A DNA stretch of 38,093 nt from Parvibaculum sp040882025 (GCF_040882025.1 NZ_JBBECC010000044.1:1-38093); one strand, 5' to 3'. Shown: positions 1-7,674, counted from the first letter of the stretch. The notes: a model not told the origin generated them from the sequence alone. A program made the numbers and translations.

Positions 1-694
1 GGCGCGAGGAAAGACGGGAAAGATAGGCCGCCCTTGCGAAGGCAAGCGCGCCGAGGCCGGTCATGACCGCCGTGCCGTTCATCACCGCCAGTGCTTCTTT
101 CGGACGAAGCGCGACGGGTACAAGCCCCACTTCACGGAAGGCCTCCGCCGACATCATCTCGCGGCCGCCGAAGCGGACCATGCGTTCGCCGGCAAGCGCG
201 CCGGCGACATAGCTCAAGGGTGTGAGGTCACCGCTTGCACCGACGGAGCCTTCGGCGGGGATCATCGGCAGAATGTCGCGCCTCAGCATTTCGGACAGCA
301 ATTCGACGAGTTCGATGCTGACGCCGGACCAGCCATGGACGAGCGAGGCGAGCCGTACCGCCATGACGGCGCGTGTTTCTTCCGGCGTGAGAATACGGCC
401 CATGCCGACGCCATGAAATCGCGTGAGATGCAGCGGCAGTTCCGCAATCAGTTCGTCGGAGACCGGCGTGGTACAGGAATCGCCATAGCCGGTGGTAACG
501 CCATAGATCATGCCATCACGGCGCAGCGTTTCATCGACATGTGCGGCGGAACGGGACAAGCCCTCGCGAAAGCCGGTATTGCCGCTGAGACGCGGCGATA
601 CGGCGCCTGCAGCGATCGACCCGACGCCTTCGATGGTGAGACGCATCTCGCCGAAAACGACTTCATCCCGGGCTTCGTCCGTCACGATATCCAC
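1..694 (-). CDS. MIO-dependent aromatic amino acid ammonia-lyase (HAL/TAL family), C-terminus off the window
   Basis: This is the N-terminal 231 codons of a histidine/tyrosine ammonia-lyase family enzyme; the gene continues past the left edge. The family removes ammonia from an aromatic amino acid to give a cinnamate-type acid, using an MIO cofactor made by cyclising Ala-Ser-Gly. That triad is visible as GASGDLTPLSYVAGAL (Ala153-Ser154-Gly155). The catalytic tyrosine loop reads IYGVTTGYG (Tyr64) and an LAVMNGT segment follows the MIO loop. At the substrate-selectivity position the residues are Phe93-His94, where HAL typically has Ser-His, TAL His-Leu and PAL Phe-Leu. I chose the GTG at 694 because GGGAG lies about 9 bases upstream; a second GTG at 685 is possible. 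It starts 2 bp after the glycosyltransferase stop, so it belongs to the APE-type operon and probably supplies the aromatic starter acid. The exact substrate cannot be fixed from sequence. Confidence 0.9.
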   Translation of the reverse strand, partial: MDIVTDEARDEVVFGEMRLTIEGVGSIAAGAVSPRLSGNTGFREGLSRSAAHVDETLRRDGMIYGVTTGYGDSCTTPVSDELIAELPLHLTRFHGVGMGRILTPEETRAVMAVRLASLVHGWSGVSIELVELLSEMLRRDILPMIPAEGSVGASGDLTPLSYVAGALAGERMVRFGGREMMSAEAFREVGLVPVALRPKEALAVMNGTAVMTGLGALAFARAAYLSRLSSR

Positions 695-696
695 CT

Positions 697-2406
697 TCAC
701 TGTCTCCCGGACTGCCCGGCGATGTCCGGCGGATTGAGACCCGCAGGATGCCAGAAGTCGAAAAAATTGAACCATTGTAGAGGCGCGATACGCAAATGGC
801 TTTCAAGACGCGCCGCGTAACGCGCGACAGAAGCCGTAATCGCCTCGTTCCTGTCCTTGCGCGGCAACTCGATCCTCTCTGCAAAGCGCTCGAAATAGAT
901 GCGGTGATGTGCACCCTCACGCAGGCAAAAAAGGAGATGAACCGGGCATTTGAGAAGACCTGCAAGGATGTGCGGCCCTTGCGGGAAGGGGGCGGGCTCT
1001 CCGAGGAACGGCACCCAGCTGACGCGTTCATTGCCCGTGACCGGCACCCGGTCACCGGCCATCACCACCCACTCACCATTGGCCACTGCCTCCTGGAGCA
1101 GGATGGCGGTATCGGGACCGACTTCCGTTACCTGGATGAGGCGGACTGTCGACGAATCCGAAAACGCATTGATCAGGCGATTGAAACGAACGGCATGGGC
1201 AGTATGCACCAGCACATTGACACGCCAGCGGCGGCCCAGCGTTGCGATGGCCCTCAGGATTTCCGGATTGCCGAAATGCGCGGTGAGCACGACCGCGCCC
1301 TTGCCGCTCTTCTTGACCCGATCGAATTCTCCCTCATCGACGCCCCTGACCGCCGAGGCGGGGATATTGCCGGTCCACGCTGCGAGCTTGTCGACGGAGG
1401 AGGACCCGAAGGCGAAGAAATGCCTGAGCGAAAGTCGAAGACCCGGGGAATCCGAGAGGAGGCCGGATGTATATGCATGCTTCAGATAGGAAAGCGAACC
1501 CCGGCGCTGCTCTCCGCCTGTCAGGAAAAAGAAAAGCACAACGGGCGACATGACGACGAGACAGGCCGTGCGGCCGAACAATTTGTAGATGGCCCCCAGA
1601 AGCCAGAGCCCGGCATAGCTCCCGCGTTCGCCAAGCGCCGCCCAGTGCGGCGACGAAGGGCGGCGTCTCGCAAGCCGCGAGAAAAGTAAATGCGGCAAGT
1701 TAAGCAACATGAGGAAGAAGAGCTTCGCATGCATGCCGGACAACCGCAGATTGTCGTCCCACATTGCGAAGTTCGAATAATTTCCCGCCGGATAGGTAAC
1801 GGCAACCGGCAGCGTGACGACCTCCGTCCCGCGCCAGACAAGCCGCACGAGTATCTCCGTGTCGAATGCCATGCGTTGCGCGATACGCGCCGACCGCGCG
1901 ACCTCGAGCGTCGCCTCAACGGGATAGACGCGAAAGCCGCACATGCTGTCCATGATCCGGAAAGACATTGTGTTGATGGCAACCCATATATGGGTGATCC
2001 ACCGCGCGAGGCGGCGGCTTCGCGGTACCGATTGATCATAGACCGCCTCGCCCGTGATGAGCGCCCCGGGGTGCGCGCGTGCAAGGCGAAGTAACTCTCC
2101 CACAGCAGCGAGATCGTGCTGACCATCGGCATCGATCTGCAATGCGTGCGTATAGCCGCGTGCCTCGGCATGGACAAGACCATCCATGACCGCCGCGCCC
2201 TTGCCGCCATTTTCCGCACGACGCAAGAGCTCGACCTTGTCATGGGCCGCACATATGGCGGCGATGCGGCGAGCGTCTTCGGCTTCATTGCCATCGTCGA
2301 TAATGATGACCGGCAATCCCTGTGCACGCAGACGGGAGACGATACGGTCAAGGACATCGGTGTGATGATAGGTCGGGATGAGCACGCATGGCTTCACGCT
2401 ACTCAC
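697..2406 (-). CDS. Family 2 glycosyltransferase fused to LpxL-like acyltransferase (APE cluster type)
   Basis: A 569-residue two-domain protein. The N-terminal GT2 domain (about residues 5-230) begins with VLIPTYHHTDVLDRIV, carries an IIIDDGN strand and the IDADGQHD motif at 91-98 (the metal and nucleotide-sugar binding DxD region). A hydrophobic linker (about 225-300) is followed by a lauroyl/myristoyl-type acyltransferase domain with TAHFGNPE (His377 and Glu382 match the HX4E/D catalytic pattern of the LpxL family). This GT-AT fusion is known from aryl polyene clusters, where it is thought to help attach the polyene acid to a lipid or glycan anchor in the membrane; that role is from family knowledge. 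It overlaps the upstream ligase gene by ATGA at 2403-2406, so translational coupling is likely. The 569-aa length fits the fused family form. Confidence 0.9.
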   Translation of the reverse strand: MSSVKPCVLIPTYHHTDVLDRIVSRLRAQGLPVIIIDDGNEAEDARRIAAICAAHDKVELLRRAENGGKGAAVMDGLVHAEARGYTHALQIDADGQHDLAAVGELLRLARAHPGALITGEAVYDQSVPRSRRLARWITHIWVAINTMSFRIMDSMCGFRVYPVEATLEVARSARIAQRMAFDTEILVRLVWRGTEVVTLPVAVTYPAGNYSNFAMWDDNLRLSGMHAKLFFLMLLNLPHLLFSRLARRRPSSPHWAALGERGSYAGLWLLGAIYKLFGRTACLVVMSPVVLFFFLTGGEQRRGSLSYLKHAYTSGLLSDSPGLRLSLRHFFAFGSSSVDKLAAWTGNIPASAVRGVDEGEFDRVKKSGKGAVVLTAHFGNPEILRAIATLGRRWRVNVLVHTAHAVRFNRLINAFSDSSTVRLIQVTEVGPDTAILLQEAVANGEWVVMAGDRVPVTGNERVSWVPFLGEPAPFPQGPHILAGLLKCPVHLLFCLREGAHHRIYFERFAERIELPRKDRNEAITASVARYAARLESHLRIAPLQWFNFFDFWHPAGLNPPDIAGQSGRQ

Positions 2407-4055
2407 GAGTGGCCTCTGATCGTGCCGCTCGCAACGACCTCGCCCTCGCGGCTGTATTGGAAGTCGAGCCGCGGGCCGTCCTTCACAAGCGTGAGCGAGA
2501 TGTGTTCCTCCGGCTGCATGACCCGCTTGAACTTGATGCGCGACATGTCCCGGCCGTCAAAGACAAGGCCCCATGTCCGCTCGGCGAGCAGCGCCGCGAT
2601 ATGGAGCTGCGCAACGCCCGGAAGGATCGGCTGGCCGGGAAAATGTCCTTCGAACCAGCGCAGTTCGGGCTGGAGCCGGAGTTCGAACCGCGCGCGCTCC
2701 CCATCGATGTCGCTTGCATCTATCTGCGGCAGCTCGGCCGATTTGAACAGCGCCCGCATCTCCGCGGCGACACGTTTGCCCTGCGCGTTTTCCGGCACAC
2801 GCGGCACGAAGCGCCAGAAACGAGGACACTCCATCGGCTCGAGACGCGCTTTCAACAGGGCGCGCAGATGCCTAGAATACCGGAAGCGCCCCATGGCGGC
2901 GAGAGTCTCTTCGCCTTCCGCCGTCAGCACAACGGCGGCGCCGAGCGCGCCTTGCCGAGCAGGCAGATCGATGGCCGCGGCATCGGCGATATCCGGCAGA
3001 TCCTTCAACGCATCCTCCACGCGCGGCAGAGATACCCGCTTGCCTTCGACTTTCACGATGCGATCGAGACGGCCATTGAGCGTGAAACGCCCATCCGTCG
3101 CGATGACGACCGCATCGCCCATGGAGAGAAAGCCGTCATGTCCCGTGAAAGGCGAGCGCACGGCAAGCGCACCCACTTCATCGGCCCGAATATCGACCTC
3201 GGGCAATGCCGTCCATGGAATATCCTTGCCGGTCTGCCGGCGCCAGGCGACTCCGCCCGTCTCGGTGCTGCCCAGTATTTCCACGGGTGTGACACCGAAC
3301 TGGGCGGAGGCGCGCGCCGCCGCTTCGAGAGGCAGGGGTCCACCGGACGAGAAGATCGCCGACGGCACATGCGGCAGGCGTAGCGCCGCAGGAATCCGGC
3401 TCAGATGCGCCGGACTTGAAACGATGACGCCCCCCGGATCGAGGCATCCGGCAAGCGCTTCCCATGTTTCGTGCTGCCTGGAGAAAAACGGGACACCCGC
3501 GGCGAGAGGCCAGAGCACACGGAAGAGGAGCCCGTAGATATGCTGATGCGAAACGGTGCCTGTGACCACACCTCCGGGCGCGCCCCAAAGCCGCCGCTGC
3601 ACCGCGACTTCCGCCGCGAGCTGGCGCAACATCTTCCGGCAAAGCTTCGGTTCGCCCGAGGAGCCCGAAGTGAAGAAACCGAGTCTGCCTTCCGGCGGAG
3701 AGAATGTCTCGCCGGAGGGTCGGGCATCGAAGGCAGAGACCGCAATCGCCTCGACACCTTTCAGATCGCTGACAAAGGCGGCGGGGTGAACGCCAATTTC
3801 CCGGAGATAATCAGGCGCGGCATGACCTGGCAACAGCACCTCGCGGCCCGCGCAAAGCGCGCCGATCAATCCCGCGGCAAAATTCGCCGCATCCTCGCAA
3901 TAGAGAAAGACCGGGGCTTCATCCGGACCCAGCCGGTCCGCCACCGACAGCGCGGCAGTGCGCAGTGCACCGGCGCTGACCACGCGCGCGCCATCCGTCG
4001 CAACGGGTGTGTCGCCTGGGGTGCCGGACAGGAAATGCCAAAGGTCCGCCGTCAT
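2403..4055 (-). CDS. AMP-dependent acyl-ACP/CoA ligase fused to ApeI-like 3-hydroxyacyl dehydratase
   Basis: A 550-residue fusion. Residues 1 to about 440 form an ANL-superfamily adenylate-forming domain: FTSGSSGEPK at 128-137 (phosphate-binding loop), GSTETGGVAWR at 262-272, SMGD at 311-314, GRLDRIVKVEGKR at 328-340, and the C-terminal lysine in NAQGKRV (Lys428). Residues about 455-550 form a hotdog-fold dehydratase with FEGHFPGQPILPGVAQL at 468-484, as in ApeI/FabZ-like domains. The ligase would activate an aromatic acid starter and load it onto an ACP, and the dehydratase would form the double bonds of the polyene. It overlaps both neighbours by ATGA (4052-4055 and 2403-2406). Some APE clusters encode these activities separately, so the fusion is a useful typing character. 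Substrate identity is inferred from context only. Confidence 0.9.
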   Translation of the reverse strand: MTADLWHFLSGTPGDTPVATDGARVVSAGALRTAALSVADRLGPDEAPVFLYCEDAANFAAGLIGALCAGREVLLPGHAAPDYLREIGVHPAAFVSDLKGVEAIAVSAFDARPSGETFSPPEGRLGFFTSGSSGEPKLCRKMLRQLAAEVAVQRRLWGAPGGVVTGTVSHQHIYGLLFRVLWPLAAGVPFFSRQHETWEALAGCLDPGGVIVSSPAHLSRIPAALRLPHVPSAIFSSGGPLPLEAAARASAQFGVTPVEILGSTETGGVAWRRQTGKDIPWTALPEVDIRADEVGALAVRSPFTGHDGFLSMGDAVVIATDGRFTLNGRLDRIVKVEGKRVSLPRVEDALKDLPDIADAAAIDLPARQGALGAAVVLTAEGEETLAAMGRFRYSRHLRALLKARLEPMECPRFWRFVPRVPENAQGKRVAAEMRALFKSAELPQIDASDIDGERARFELRLQPELRWFEGHFPGQPILPGVAQLHIAALLAERTWGLVFDGRDMSRIKFKRVMQPEEHISLTLVKDGPRLDFQYSREGEVVASGTIRGHS

Positions 4056-4651
4056 GCCGCACCGTTCCGCGAACGCACCCGCTGGCGCACAAGGAATTCG
4101 ACAGCGAACAGAGATCCGGCCAGCAGATAGCTGATGAGGCCGTTATAAAGTCCCCAGTAAAGGAGATCGCCACGCTGCACCGTCCACAAGGCGACAAGCC
4201 CGTTGAGCGCGAAGAAAGCGACCCAGACCATCGTGACCTTTCGCGTATAGCGAACACCGCGTGCATCGAGATCCGGCTCCATGATCCGTGCAAAGCGCTC
4301 GATCATGCTGGGCGGTCTGACCAGGGTCGCGGCGAAGGCAACAAGCATCGTGATACTCAGAAAAACGGGATACAGCCTCGCGGCGAGGTCCGGGGCGAAA
4401 CTGCCGACGGCAAGAACTGCAACCGCGACAGCGAGGAGAGACAGTGTCATGGCGGCGGGAACCGGAACCGCGCGGGGAAGAAGAATGCGCGCACCGATGC
4501 AGGCAACGAGCGCAACGATGATGGGCCATGGGCCGATCCAGCGCAGCCCGATCGCCGTTGCCATCGGAATCAGCAGCATCACTACCGTGAGGGCGGTGGC
4601 CCAGGGATCAGGCCGCTTGGCCGAGAAGCTCATGAACCTGGGCAATGACAT
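4052..4651 (-). CDS. COG4648-type integral membrane protein of aryl polyene cluster
   Basis: A 199-residue membrane protein with about five or six hydrophobic segments, including TALTVVMLLIPMATAIGL near the N-terminus and YNGLISYLLAGSLFAVEFL near the C-terminus. The central segment IERFARIMEPDLDARGVRYT and the following MVWVAFFALNG resemble COG4648 predicted membrane proteins found in APE clusters. The biochemical function of this family is not established; by context it acts at the inner membrane with the acyltransferases. The start is uncertain: ATG at 4651 (overlapping the ACP gene by 44 bp) has a GGACGG-like upstream sequence, while ATG at 4633 gives a shorter overlap with a weak AGG. It ends in an ATGA overlap with the ligase-dehydratase gene. 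Confidence 0.82.
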   Translation of the reverse strand: MSLPRFMSFSAKRPDPWATALTVVMLLIPMATAIGLRWIGPWPIIVALVACIGARILLPRAVPVPAAMTLSLLAVAVAVLAVGSFAPDLAARLYPVFLSITMLVAFAATLVRPPSMIERFARIMEPDLDARGVRYTRKVTMVWVAFFALNGLVALWTVQRGDLLYWGLYNGLISYLLAGSLFAVEFLVRQRVRSRNGAA

Positions 4652-4859
4652 CGCGAACCGTCCGCACGGATCGGAACTGCTCCGCAGAAACCTTGCGGCC
4701 GACGAATTCCTGAAGCTTCAGTATCAGATCGACGGCATCGATGCTGTCGAGATCGAGATCGTCGGCGAGATGCGCATCCAGTGAAATTCGCTCTTCCGGA
4801 ATTTCGAAAAGCTCGACCAGAAATCCCTTGAGGGTTTCGTATATCTCATCCTGGTTCAT
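4608..4859 (-). CDS. Acyl carrier protein (second of tandem pair)
   Basis: An 83-residue acyl carrier protein, within the normal ACP length. The phosphopantetheine attachment site is DLDLDSIDAVDLILKL with Ser39; the residues around it are acidic as expected. It overlaps the upstream ACP gene by ATGA (4856-4859). In aryl polyene systems two distinct ACPs act in a type II polyketide assembly, with one favoured for chain elongation; which one plays that part here cannot be told from sequence. A phosphopantetheinyl transferase is not seen in the window and may lie in the missing left part of the cluster. Confidence 0.93.
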   Translation of the reverse strand: MNQDEIYETLKGFLVELFEIPEERISLDAHLADDLDLDSIDAVDLILKLQEFVGRKVSAEQFRSVRTVRDVIAQVHELLGQAA

Positions 4860-5122
4860 GCTGCGTGCCCCTGCTGCCGTGCGACGAAGCGGGCAAGCTC
4901 CTTCACGCTTGAAAAATAATTCGCAAGGTTTTCGTCCTTGGAATCAATCTTCACGCCGAACGTCTTCTGTATCTCGATACCGATTTCAAGCGCATCAATG
5001 GAATCGAGACCAAGCCCCTCCCCGAAGAGCGGCTCATCTTCATTTATGTCCTGTGCGGAAACATCTTCAAGATTCAGCGTCTCAATGATGAGACGCCGAA
5101 TTCTATCTTCGAGCCGTTCCAT
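4856..5122 (-). CDS. Acyl carrier protein (first of tandem pair)
   Basis: An 88-residue acyl carrier protein with the phosphopantetheine motif GLGLDSIDALEIGIEI (Ser41). It begins inside the PlsC gene (20-bp overlap, 5103-5122) and ends in an ATGA overlap with the second ACP. The two ACPs differ clearly outside the DSID core, so they are not a recent tandem duplication. The role is to carry the growing aryl polyene chain between the ketosynthases, reductase and dehydratase of the cluster; this follows from family and context. Confidence 0.93.
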   Translation of the reverse strand: MERLEDRIRRLIIETLNLEDVSAQDINEDEPLFGEGLGLDSIDALEIGIEIQKTFGVKIDSKDENLANYFSSVKELARFVARQQGHAA

Positions 5123-5885
5123 GCCCCACTTCCCCCATCAGCCACTCGACCAGAAACTCATTCAAACGCCGTGCGGCAATCGATGGCACAGATTCACCTA
5201 TATAAGTCCCGGTTTCAACCAATCCGTGCACCGTAACAGTAAAATGCATGCGGCGAGCTGGGATATGGTACCACTTCTGGCCTTTCATCAGGGTCGGTGG
5301 TTCGCATTTTATGGTTACGAGCCGAATTGGCGCGCCGGCCCGGATCGCAATATTCGCCACACCCCGCTGCAGTTTCACCGGCGCGCCGGGGACTGTACGG
5401 GATCCTTCCGGGAAAACGATGAGATTGCTGCCGCTGGCAAGTGCAGCGGCGCAATCCGCCACCAGTGTTTCGGCATCGCCATCGTTGCGGAGGTAGTTCG
5501 TTGCCGTAACGACGCCACGCATGAACGGGTTATGCCATATATCCGCCTTGACGATGCATTGCGACCGGCGCATCAGAGACATCAACAAAACGACATCGAG
5601 AAGCGTCGGATGGTTCGCCACGACAAGAACGCCCTTGTCCTGCGCCAGCGCCTCGGCATTGTGCGTTTCAAACTCAAGGACCCCCATCACAATCATGAAG
5701 TTGCGGTGCAACCGGAACATCGTATGGACGAAGCGTTGTGCATATGCTGCGCGCGATTCACGGTCTCGCACGACAAGATTCATCAACGGAAAAACGGTAA
5801 GCGAGAGTACGAGACCACCGATGCCGAAGAATGAAAAGGAGAGACCAGTGCCAAACAGCCGCCAGAGGTAGTCAATCTGCCGCAT
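5103..5885 (-). CDS. 1-acyl-sn-glycerol-3-phosphate acyltransferase-like (PlsC family) of APE cluster
   Basis: A 260-residue PlsC-family acyltransferase when started at ATG 5885, which is preceded by a GGAAGGA ribosome site. The N-terminus has a hydrophobic anchor (GLSFSFFGIGGLVLSLTVF). The catalytic HX4D motif is NHPTLLD at 91-97 and the glycerol-phosphate binding motif is FPEGSRT at 158-164. Members of this family transfer an acyl chain from an acyl-ACP or acyl-CoA to a hydroxyl acceptor at the inner face of the membrane. In APE clusters a PlsC homologue sits beside the two ACPs, as here, and is likely to use the cluster's own acyl-ACPs rather than ordinary phospholipid substrates; that is inference. 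It overlaps the ketosynthase-like gene by 14 bp and the first ACP by 20 bp. Confidence 0.92.
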   Translation of the reverse strand: MRQIDYLWRLFGTGLSFSFFGIGGLVLSLTVFPLMNLVVRDRESRAAYAQRFVHTMFRLHRNFMIVMGVLEFETHNAEALAQDKGVLVVANHPTLLDVVLLMSLMRRSQCIVKADIWHNPFMRGVVTATNYLRNDGDAETLVADCAAALASGSNLIVFPEGSRTVPGAPVKLQRGVANIAIRAGAPIRLVTIKCEPPTLMKGQKWYHIPARRMHFTVTVHGLVETGTYIGESVPSIAARRLNEFLVEWLMGEVGHGTARR

Positions 5886-6636
5886 CGGGGTTCCTTCCGA
5901 ACGACCAGAGCGAGCCTTGAGAGCGCCAGCGCAGGACCGCCGGGACGCCATTCTGCAAGCTCGAAATGAGGTTCCGCGCCAGCAATTCTGCATGGGGTGA
6001 GTCGAGAGCGGATGCGTCACTCCCGGTGTCAGATGAACGCACCAGGGAAATCTGTGCCTGCTCTTCTCGTTCTGCGGACAGGCAAAGCGCAAACGCCACA
6101 CCACCGGTATCGCAATCGACGAACTGACTATAGATGTTCGGCAGCGGAAGATCGACGAACACGAGAACGAGTTTCAAATGCGGCCGCTTGCCGAGACGGA
6201 GCCATGCTTCCGTCAGGCCCGCAGATAGGGTCTGTGTTCCAGCCGCCACGGCCGTATGACCAATCCGGGCTTTGCGCACGAGATCAAGAATACCGGGCAC
6301 GGTATTGTGGACGGACATCGAAAAACCGGCAGGCGACATCGGCTCAGCCCCAACCAGCGCGACAAGAAGCTGATGCGCGAGGGCTATATCTCCGTAGCGG
6401 GAACAGAAAACGATATCAGCATCGCATTTGGGTGCTACGCCGAGGCCACAGGCAACCCCCATGCGTGCCATAGGTTGCATACGACGTTTAAGGCCTGCGG
6501 GAATAGAGGTCTCATCCGCGCAGTCGCCAAGTCGTCGCTCTGGCTCGTTTGCCGATGCAGGAAGAATCGCCGCCCATGACTCTACATAGGCGGCGGAAAG
6601 ACCGGCCGGGACGGACTGCATGCGGTCGATCTGCAT
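5872..6636 (-). CDS. Beta-ketoacyl synthase-like chain length factor (ApeC-like, no catalytic Cys)
   Basis: A 254-residue protein related to the N-terminal half of thiolase-fold ketosynthases, as in chain-length-factor partners of aryl polyene synthases. The start at ATG 6636 is supported by GGGGGAAGG just upstream; the open frame extends further but without a site. Recognisable parts are DIVFCSRYGDIALAHQLL, the FSMSVHNTVPG segment (which aligns with the nucleophile region in spirit), and VAAGTQTLSAGL. I do not see the Cys-containing active-site motif of a condensing KS. The expected role is a heterodimer partner for a catalytic KS encoded further left. A 32-bp gap separates it from the exported protein gene upstream, and it overlaps plsC by 14 bp. 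Confidence 0.85.
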   Translation of the reverse strand: MQIDRMQSVPAGLSAAYVESWAAILPASANEPERRLGDCADETSIPAGLKRRMQPMARMGVACGLGVAPKCDADIVFCSRYGDIALAHQLLVALVGAEPMSPAGFSMSVHNTVPGILDLVRKARIGHTAVAAGTQTLSAGLTEAWLRLGKRPHLKLVLVFVDLPLPNIYSQFVDCDTGGVAFALCLSAEREEQAQISLVRSSDTGSDASALDSPHAELLARNLISSLQNGVPAVLRWRSQGSLWSFGRNPDAAD

Positions 6637-6668
6637 TGCCTTCCCCCATGGCGCAATACCGGTCTTGT

Positions 6669-7133
6669 TCAATCGGCCAGTTTGACCACTTCGCCTTTGA
6701 GCGCGACACCCGACATCAAGAATCCGACATGGCATTCGTACTGCGTGTCGCTCTTCACTTCGTTCGAGCGAAAATAGCTGCGGATATTGACGATGGCGTC
6801 CCCGCCCAATTGCTTTGCACGCTCTTGGAGTGCGATGAAGTTCGACAGCACCACGTGCTGACAGGTGGCTTCATCCGACTTGGCGAAGGCATTGGTCTTC
6901 TTATTCGAAACAAACTCGCCAAAGGATTGTACGACCTTTGGATGCGCCGTATCGCCAAAATAGAAGGCGACCGACCCGTCCAACGCCGCCTTGGCCTCCG
7001 GCGTCGCGAGCGCCAGATCAACCGGCATCATCAGGACCTTGTCCGCCGCCTGAGCGGACACGCCGCCCAGCGCCGTGACAAAAAAGAATGCCGCAAAAGC
7101 GGATTGAATTCGAGAACTGAACCCCTTGCTCAC
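6669..7133 (-). CDS. Small exported protein, first gene of the APE operon
   Basis: A 154-residue protein with a clear signal peptide: MSKGFSSRIQ, then a hydrophobic stretch SAFAAFFFVTALGGVSAQA and a likely AQA-A cleavage near residue 29. The mature part ends with a QLGGDAIVNIRSYF segment and two cysteines (in ATCQHV and YECHVGF) that could pair in the periplasm. The GGDAIVNI motif recalls small periplasmic or YbjQ-like proteins, and similar proteins in APE clusters have been labelled excinuclease-like; I do not trust that label and see no nuclease or ATPase motifs. It is the promoter-proximal gene of the operon. A role in pigment trafficking through the periplasm is possible but unsupported. 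Confidence 0.75.
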   Translation of the reverse strand: MSKGFSSRIQSAFAAFFFVTALGGVSAQAADKVLMMPVDLALATPEAKAALDGSVAFYFGDTAHPKVVQSFGEFVSNKKTNAFAKSDEATCQHVVLSNFIALQERAKQLGGDAIVNIRSYFRSNEVKSDTQYECHVGFLMSGVALKGEVVKLAD

Positions 7134-7581
7134 AATCGAAGCCCCCTTGCCGACCTGCCGTATGCCAAAGCAACCTCCAGCATGGGCCGGAAATTTTCAA
7201 GGGGTTATATCGGCTCCCCCTTCATTGGAGGAGCTCCTCATGAAGGGCTATGTGTCATGGAAATCATGCTCAGGCTGCATGGGACCAAATCAGTTAAGGA
7301 AAGAGGCCCCCCGAAAATATCCGCGAGCATGAAAGAACGGTGCGCGCCCTGTCGACACAAGAATCGGCTTCCATCTGATGGCAAAACCCGATGAAACGCG
7401 ATTGCGGTCTGGTCTCAGCCGGAGCGGCACGAAAACAGGGCGGTGCACAGATTGATGACCGCAGTCCAAGCGCAGCCTGACTACGCGCTACCTATGCCTG
7501 GCCGGGTTAGTGTATTAATTCAACCGTCGACCGGATGTTGGTCAAAAATATTCATATAAATCAAATGCTTAACATAAAAAT
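7134..7581. other. Intergenic region between APE operon and tRNA-Ser
   Basis: This 448-bp stretch has no convincing gene in any frame. The half next to the operon holds two nested or adjacent inverted repeats (about 7199-7245). The half next to the tRNA (about 7510-7581) is markedly AT-rich compared with the rest of the window. It should contain the promoter of the minus-strand APE operon, but I could not fix a -35/-10 pair with confidence. Confidence 0.6.
7220..7245. promoter_or_regulatory. Near-perfect palindrome upstream of the APE operon
   Basis: The arms CTTCAT...GAGGAG and CTCCTC...ATGAAG are complementary over 12 bp with a two-base bulge (TG) on the left arm. A second weaker inverted repeat, AAGGGG (7199-7204) with CCCCTT (7217-7222), lies immediately beside it. 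The palindrome is 87 bp upstream of the first gene's start codon, a position that suits an operator or a leader hairpin. No regulator gene is visible nearby. Confidence 0.4.
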
Positions 7582-7674
7582 TGGCGGAGAGGATGGGATT
7601 CGAACCCACGGTACAGCTTTACACTGCACAACGGTTTAGCAAACCGCCGCCTTCAGCCACTCGGCCACCTCTCC
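7582..7674 (-). tRNA. tRNA-Ser (GCU)
   Basis: A 93-nt serine tRNA including an encoded 3' CCA. The acceptor arms are GGAGAGG (from 7674) and CCTCTCC, followed by G and CCA ending at 7582. The anticodon stem-loop is GCGGT-TTGCTAA-ACCGT with anticodon GCT at 7640-7638. A long variable arm, as in class II tRNAs, and the T-loop GGTTCGAATCC are present. A short T run follows the CCA. The 3' end faces the APE cluster. Confidence 0.97.

Noticed and set aside
335..3537. Long plus-strand open frames across the APE cluster
   Set aside because: They are complementary-frame shadows of the minus-strand genes. They show no recognisable domains, while the minus strand shows full family motifs.
6669..7133. 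Naming the leading APE gene as an excinuclease
   Set aside because: No UvrA ATPase or nuclease motif is present, and the protein is exported and only 154 residues long.
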